From assembly GCA_016617855.1 (NCBI GenBank), contig JAECUM010092839.1, forward strand, positions 248,001 through 312,000: a stretch of 64,000 nucleotides of DNA, written 5' to 3'. Shown here piece after piece: positions 58,443 through 64,000 of this stretch. Source of the stretch: Megalonaias nervosa. Its lineage: Eukaryota; Mollusca; Bivalvia; Unionida; Unionidae. Below the pieces are notes generated by a model that did not search any database, had not been told where the DNA came from, and saw only the letters and a list, made by a program, of their open reading frames with translations. The number at the start of each line of letters is the position of its first letter. Position 1 is the stretch's first letter. A program made the position numbers and the translations under genes.

Positions 58443-59440
58443 TCATATAACGTAAACTGGAATATCCGGGTTTGGTTGGGATTGTACAATGTAAATATTA
58501 GTCTCCCAGCGATCAGCAATTTTGTGTTTTCCATCAAATGCCACAATCTTCACAAGAACTCGATCCCCGGGCTGAAGAGTTGCAGCTCTTGCTTTCATGT
58601 CATATGCCCTCTTCTGTTTTTCTTGAGATTTTCCTGCAAGACATGTGGCTAGTTTGTACGATTCTTCCAATCGGTTCCGAACAGATTTATTATAAATGGA
58701 CAAATTGCCCGATCCACTACCCGTGTCTAATCCAAATGTGAGGTCAAGAGGTAGACGTGGCTGTCTTCCAAACATCAGAAAGAATGATGTCTGGCCTGTT
58801 GACTCATGGCACATGCAATTATATGCATGAACCAATGGCCCTATATAGCTTTTCCAATCCTTTTTCTGATCTGGGTTGAGAGTTCTGAACATATCTAGCA
58901 GTCGCTCACACATACCATTGCCCATTGGATGATAGGGAGTCATGCGAGACTTCTTTATTCCAGTAATTTGACATAATTCCTTGATGACCTTACTTTCAAA
59001 GTTTGCACCCTGGTCTGAATGTAAACGCTGAGGCATACCATAATGCACTATAAAACCATTAAACAGAGCCTCAGCTGTACTCCTGGCTGTCTGGTTTCTT
59101 GTCGGAATGGCCTTTGCATACCTGGTAAAATGATCTGTAATAATCAGTATATTTTGGTAGCCTTCTATGGACATCTCAAAGTCAGAAAATCGATGCAAAC
59201 AAGTTCCAATGGCTGTGTGGTCACTATGTTGATGAGTGGTGCTCGAACATCCATTGACAATCTTCTAAGCGTGCAACGACGGAATTTTTGGATCCATATT
59301 TCCACATCTTTTGCCATGCGCTGCCAATAGAATCTATCCCTCTGGAGAGAAAGTGTCCTGTCTCAGCCTAAATGACCGCAATCATCATGTAAGTAGTGCA
59401 TAGCCTCCTCACGGTGAGACTTGGGAAGTACCAGCTGTAG
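58443..59440 (-). pseudogene. Gypsy integrase, broken
   Basis: The N-terminal zinc-binding part (about 59420-59270) has HYLHDDCGH, then an internal stop, and KFRRC where the family has two Cys four apart. The first Cys codon is TTC here (59282-59284 on +). The catalytic core begins LVCIDF in one frame and shifts near 59195 into the long frame 59198-58443. That frame has ITDHFTRYAKAIPTRNQTA, the second catalytic Asp in SDQGANF and Glu in NGMCERLLDM, 35 residues apart (DD35E). The C-terminal 'PGDRVLVKI ... ADRWE' SH3-like segment follows. Integration function is presumed lost. Confidence 0.92.
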
Positions 59441-59721
59441 TTAATCATGATCATCAGCACTTGTCCTCCTGTATAGCACACCTCTTCGCAGGCATAAATT
59501 GTCATGGGTCCGAAATAATGCTAAATGATCTCTTCCAGTAGGTAAGGACTGTCGATTAGGCTTTCCTTTGTCTCATACATGCTTTACCCATTCCCTCATA
59601 ACAGGATCCTTGGATTGAGCAACTCTCCAGTCTGTCATTGCGGCAATTCCATAACCATAGTCAATATCATCAAGAACATCTGCATACAGACAAAAAATTT
59701 CAACAAATGGTTGGGTACTAG

Positions 59722-60250
59722 CTAAATTGCAGAGAGCGTGTCTCTTTGGTAATAGTCTTCATATCCTTGGTGCTGCCTCTGCTCTCTACACATGGCAACC
59801 GAGATGGACTGTCTGTTACTGAAATTCCTCAATCCGGGTCTGTAAATCATGTCAAAGTTGTAAGCAGCTAGAGCAGCTAACCATCGATGCCCAGTGGCAT
59901 CAAGTTTAGCTGATGTAAGAATATATGTGAGCGGATTGTTGTCAGTGTACACAGTAAAGTACTGTCCATAAAGGTAATCATTGAATTTCTCAGTGATTGC
60001 CCACTTTAATACCAGGAATTCTAATCGATGCACTGCATAATTTCGCTCATTTTTTGTTAATCCTCTGCTGGCAAAGCTGATTACTTGCTTGATGCTATCT
60101 TGAATCTGATACAGAACTGCACCAAGGCTGTGTTGACTGGCATCGGTGTGCAGCTCGAAAGGTTGCCCAATGTCAATGTAGCCTAGAATAGGTGGTAAAG
60201 AGAGCATCCTTCAGCTGTTGAAAGGCTTCCTCCTGTTCCAGTCACCACTT
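59722..60250 (-). pseudogene. Gypsy RNase H domain, partly intact
   Basis: The 161-codon frame 60207-59722 begins with LPPILGYIDIGQPFELHTDA (first catalytic Asp in TDAS), then SFASRGLTKNERNYAVHRLE (catalytic Glu), and TVYTDNNPLTYIL (next Asp). The end, where the family has an Asn-Ala-Asp-x-Leu-Ser motif, is disrupted (RNFSNRQSISV). Upstream connection sequence (60456-60208) has several stops. Confidence 0.9.
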
Positions 60251-60456
60251 CCATGGTCTTTCTTCTGACGCATACCCGCTTTATTCCGAGTGTTTGGCAT
60301 TAATTCTTATAATGGTCTAGCTATCTTCGAGAAGTTCTTCACAAACTTGCGGTATTAACCAGTAAATCCAAGGAATTACCTCACTTCCTCAGAGCTGTGT
60401 GGAGCTGGCCAGTTTATGATCTTGTCAATCTTGGTTGGATCTGCCTCAACACCTGC

Positions 60457-61150
60457 CTATGATACAACATGGCCAACATATATGACCCTTTCTTTGAAGA
60501 ATTGGCACTTCTTTGGGGATAACTTCAAACCACACTCCCTAAGCCTTGTTAGGACCTTCTCCAGATTCTTGAAATGTTCTTCATAGGTTTTACCGAAAAT
60601 GATGATATCATCTGGATAGATCACGCAGATGGTCAGATGCATATCTCCCAGGCACTCTTCCATCAATCTCTGGTATGTAGCTGGTGCATTGCAAAGTCCC
60701 ATGGGTAGTCTCTCCAACTCATAGAAACCTAGTGGACCCATTGTAAAGGCTGTCCTCTCCTTATGAGATTCATCTAATTCAATTTGATGATACCCCGACT
60801 ACATATCCAGCACTGTAAAATATTTAGATCCAGCCAAACAGTCCAAAATATCTTCAGTCTTGGGCGAGGCATAGGAGTCCTTGATTGTCATCTTATTCAA
60901 CTGCCGAAAATCAACGCACAAGCAAAGTTTTCCATCCTTCTTCCTCACTAAAACAACATTGCTGGCCCAAGGACTATGTGATATACGAATCACTCCACTA
61001 GCAAGTAACTGGTGAAGGTGATCTTTCACCTCACTGTACATGGAAGGGGGTATCCAATGGTATCTTTGTTTAAAAGGTGTTTTGTCGATCAGATTGATGC
61101 GATGCTTTACTGCTGCCATAAATCCCAAATCTGTTTCACTTCTGGAAAAG
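60457..61150 (-). pseudogene. Gypsy reverse transcriptase, broken, YPDD active site
   Basis: Fingers: PFKQRYHWIPPSMYSEVKDH, SPWASNVVLVRKKDGKLCLC and VDFRQLNKMT are in the 61791-60799 frame, ending with a TAG directly after FTVLDM. The frame continues as SGYHQIELDE, then GFYELERLPMGLCNAPATYQ (60741-60457). The catalytic motif is IYPDD (60607-60618 on +), where the family nearly always has Y-L/V/I-D-D. The two Asp are intact, but the Pro is abnormal. Copies the element RNA into DNA; this copy is inactive. Confidence 0.92.
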
Positions 61151-61689
61151 ATGTCTTTGAATTTCTTTATAAGCTCTATTCCATTTTGTAGATCATCTTT
61201 GGACAGTTTATCCGAAGTGATGTCCATCTGACTGAGAAGGTCATCTACTCGCTTCCTTCCAACCACATCTGCTGGGATATCAGCCACATACACTGGTTGC
61301 AACTCACACAAAATAGCTCTAGGTGGAATACTGATTGTCCTGGAAGTCGCGTTTGACACATGAACTTCTGTCAGACCATTCCTCATATAGTTGTAAGTCA
61401 CCAGACCTGGAGAAATATCTAAGTCTTCATTTACTGTGGACATCATTGAATTCTGAAGCAGAGCACATGTTGAATGATAAGGCATCTCTTTATCAATGAA
61501 GGTTAGCAATATCACATTGCTATTGCTTTCCACAATAATATGTGACTCTGCACTCTTCAAAACAACTAGACAAAAGTTTCTCTTTGCTAACTCCTTTTCT
61601 TGGAAGATCAAACATCTGAATGTCAAATACCACGGAGTTTGCAATCGAGCTGTCTGTAGAAATCTTGCTCCATGCTCACTTTTGCATTC

Positions 61690-61990
61690 CTCTAGAACAT
61701 GCATTAGGTAGTTTGTCCCTAACAACACAGGAACGTGACTACTGTAATTGCAGTCTGCCACAACTAGCATTAGACAATGTTGTCTTTCCATATTTGACAG
61801 TGTTGCTTTCTATTTCAACCTCTATGTAGCCATTATATGGTAACTTCTCTCCTTTCGTACATTCAACATTCAAAAGGTCTGTAATGGGCTCAGTCAGTCG
61901 TCTTCAAATTCTCGTTATAAAATGTCTGGCTAACTGTTGATACAGTCGATCCAGTATCAATCAGTGAATTTACTCTAATCCTTTATGCTT
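61690..61990 (-). pseudogene. Gypsy aspartic protease, broken
   Basis: NSLIDTGSTVSTVSQTFY contains the catalytic DTGS (61947-61958 on +). The later strand VPVLLGTNYLMHV (start of the 61791-60799 frame) corresponds to the protease's C-terminal Ile/Leu-Leu-Gly motif. The two are in different frames, separated by a shift near 61800-61900. In an active element it cleaves the Gag-Pol precursor. Confidence 0.85.
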
Positions 61991-62077
61991 CTTGGGGAAA
62001 CCCCTTGGAAAGCCTACTGCTTGCCCCCAGCCATAGGCCTCGTGAAGTTTTAAATCCCGTTTCGAATGGTCTAGTCG

Positions 62078-63070
62078 AACACGACAAGCAGAAGCAATTT
62101 GTCAGATTTGCCCGCAGCGCCAGCATATTCGGTCTTTCCTCTCATCAGTATTATCTGCCTTAAATTGATTCCTATAATGTTGCTGGTTGTTGGATACGTG
62201 GGATACTGAATGCTCCTTAAGCATCTTCACTTCATGTGACAGCTGCTGGACATGACCCCACAATTCACAAAGTTCATTGTTTTGTGATGTGGTTGAAGTT
62301 GATGCCATATTAAGATGGGTAGTTCACTCGGTGCATTTTAGCTCATCTTCCCTTTGCCTGTGTTCAGATTCAATACGACGAAGGGCTACTCAATTCGTCA
62401 AATGTCTTGAGTGAGTCAAACTTATGGCCAGACACATCCTTAAGCGTCTGTTTAAGTCCTGTCCACAGCATTGCCCTTAGCATATCATTTGTCTCACTGG
62501 TCTTCACTAGCCCTTTTTGGACGGCTTTTTGTTCAAAAAATCTTCCAGCCTACAACTCCATGTAGAAATATCTTCGTTCTCTTTTTGATGAGCACTATAG
62601 AAGTCGGCTGATAAAGTCTCCTTCAAATCTACATTGCCATACATGCTGTCCAGCTTTGATAATAACTCCTTAATGGATGCTGTTGGACCCAATCACATAG
62701 CAATCCATCCAGCTTCTCTCAAGGAATGTCGGATGGCATGAGATACCTGGTCCAGTGGATATATACCTTGTTGTAAGCATGTAGCTTCATATCTCCATAA
62801 TTCATATGATGTTTCACTCATCCTGTCTCCTGAAAATACTGATAACCTTAACTCATGTGGTAGTGTGACAGATATAGGACCAATGGCCACGGATGCTGTT
62901 GCATGTGATGCTGTCAGCTCTTCCTTAACAGGAGATGCACCCAATGAAGCGGTAAAGTCTGCCATCCACTTTGCAGAATCTGCAGAATCTTCAGATGTGT
63001 CTGCCTTGGGCTTGACCTTTAAAGCCTTAAAGGCCCCTACCATGTTTAGAACTTCTTCTGTGAACTGCAT
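62078..63070 (-). pseudogene. Gypsy gag, broken
   Basis: Frame 63070-62693 starts [20 protein letters not shown] and includes LPHELRLSVFSGDRMSETSY and ELWRYEATCLQQG, a Ty3/Gypsy capsid-type segment. A TGA interrupts at 62693-62695, and the same frame continues (KELLSKLDSMYGNV ... STWSCRLEDFL). A shift near 62507 leads to GLVKTSETNDMLRAMLWTGL. A coiled segment (62308-62102) is followed by the zinc knuckle CWRCGQI-stop-QIASAC. The knuckle's Gly is a stop and its His is Gln. The capsid part resembles the kind from which PNMA/ZCCHC12-type genes derive (inference). Confidence 0.85.
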
Positions 63071-63124
63071 ATCTACTCAAAAAACTGAGCGATCAAAATG
63101 ACGAAATGCACGAACTTTTGCGCA

Positions 63125-63218
<94 letters not shown>
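63125..63218. repeat. (TA)n microsatellite
   Basis: About 45 TA repeats with one AC interruption near the start. It lies just upstream of the Gypsy gag start on the - strand, in the region where a 5' leader or LTR end would be expected. Confidence 0.98.
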
Positions 63219-63221
<3 letters not shown>

Positions 63222-64000
63222 AACGTTCAGAATTCAAGAAATGTCAGGTCAAAAAAAAATAGATATAGGGCCAGTTAAACAAGAATATTGCAAGAAAATA
63301 AAGATCACTCTGTAAGAACCATTTTTGTGTTGTCAATAGTGAATATTGTACCATTGGAAAAATAGTCTATGGGAAAATAGGTTCTAGTGAACCAGAACTA
63401 CCCCCTGTATTCTAACTCTGGTATAATGCAGATTTTAAGATGCAAAAGAAATTTCCAAAGCAACATATTTCCCAAAATTGTACTAAGGAAAAAAAACAAA
63501 TGAATGGCCACAAAATTAAAGTTCAGGAAGGAAATTCCATTAATATGAGTATCTGTTACAGTGGATTGCTATATTATGGACTTAAGATATAAATGCACTA
63601 AAAAATATATATAGCAAGTTTAATTATTCATAGATGCTTCTGTAATAAATACAAATTGATTCAACTAGCACTTATGGTAACCATTCTTACCAACTTCATC
63701 AAAGAATAATTTGGTCCAGGTTAAATGAACAAACAAATTACACAGTATCCTAATGAGTCAAAACACAAATATCAGTCTGTAAAAACACGATGAATATCAC
63801 TGTCAATCACAAGCTTCAGATGATCCACAGAGTATCAGTAAAAATGCTCACAAAAACATTTCCTGAATCCCATGAATGAAGCAGAGAATAAACACGGCTG
63901 GAGTTCCATATGTATTCTTCTATGATGAAGTTGGTTTTTATAAAGTTATATGACTGGAATACCCACATGTACACATCCACTGGCAGCGTGATATTGAAGA
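63219..64000. other. window end, non-coding
   Basis: AT-rich. No copy of the candidate LTR (57010-57592) was seen here by eye, and no primer-binding site was recognised. The upstream end of the Gypsy element may be deleted, diverged or beyond the window. Confidence 0.4.

Larger units (their letters stand above)
57010..63230 (-). mobile_element. Ty3/Gypsy LTR retrotransposon, nearly complete, decayed
   Basis: On the - strand the order is gag with zinc knuckle, aspartic protease, reverse transcriptase, RNase H, integrase and C-terminal tail. This is the Ty3/Gypsy order (integrase last). Coding remnants run from 63070 to 57727, about 5.3 kb, which is near the family's full pol-gag length. A candidate polypurine tract and 3' LTR follow the pol stop. 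The upstream LTR was not recognised between 63230 and 64000. It has many stops and frameshifts (described per domain). It lies downstream of the host gene, in the opposite orientation. Confidence 0.9.

Noticed and set aside
63219..64000. Upstream LTR of the Gypsy element
   Set aside because: Only an 18-base weak resemblance (tagcacttatggtaacc against tagtacttatgttacag) to the candidate 3' LTR edge; not enough to call.

Overview
This looks like a stretch of a eukaryotic, invertebrate nuclear genome that is AT-rich, intron-rich and full of repeats. The tRNA-derived SINE heads, dispersed ~150-bp tandem arrays, a Penelope-like element, a CR1/Jockey-like LINE and a Ty3/Gypsy element together fit a marine mollusc, probably a bivalve. 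That assignment is inference; no ribosomal or mitochondrial marker is present. Most open frames here come from tandem repeats or decayed transposons.

One host gene can be assembled on the + strand. Five phase-compatible exons bounded by AG/GT sites lie at 13026-13124, 19689-19946, 34516-34675, 43043-43190 and 44999-46270, with a plausible poly(A) signal at 47126-47131. They give about 644 residues plus stop. The N-terminus lies further upstream and I could not find it. I do not recognise the protein. Its C-terminal two thirds is Ser/Pro/Gln-rich and contains an internal duplication of about 30 residues.

Layout: 0.6-1.7 kb, ~150-bp tandem array. 2.4 kb, SINE. 2.75-6.8 kb, ~61-bp satellite interrupted by a decayed LINE. 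7.3-8.3 kb, array rich in AGGTCA. 8.9-9.2 kb, hAT-like MITE. 10.1-11.6 kb, another array split by a 645-bp MITE. 13.0 kb, exon; 13.5 kb, SINE with a perfect target duplication. 15.5-18.3 kb, 36-bp minisatellite interrupted by a second LINE fragment. 19.7 kb, exon. 20.3-24.3 kb, hairpin MITEs plus a 42-bp minisatellite. 25.6-28.0 kb, small minisatellites. 29.5-32.4 kb, arrays and a third LINE 3' end. 33.7 kb, pyrimidine-rich minisatellite. 34.5 kb, exon. 36.7-37.6 kb, the 0.6-kb array family in the opposite orientation. 39.1-39.8 kb, second copy of the 645-bp MITE. 40.75-42.3 kb, Penelope-like element. 43.0 and 45.0-46.3 kb, last exons. 47.2-50.5 kb, further arrays. 53.15 kb, G-rich tract and a hairpin MITE. 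57.0-63.1 kb, an almost full-length but broken Ty3/Gypsy element on the - strand, followed by a (TA)n tract.

No prokaryotic features, CRISPR arrays, rRNA genes or convincing tRNA genes are present. The most notable signal is a set of related hairpin elements whose arm sequence appears to have been amplified into the 36-bp minisatellite, together with several transposons that landed inside tandem arrays.
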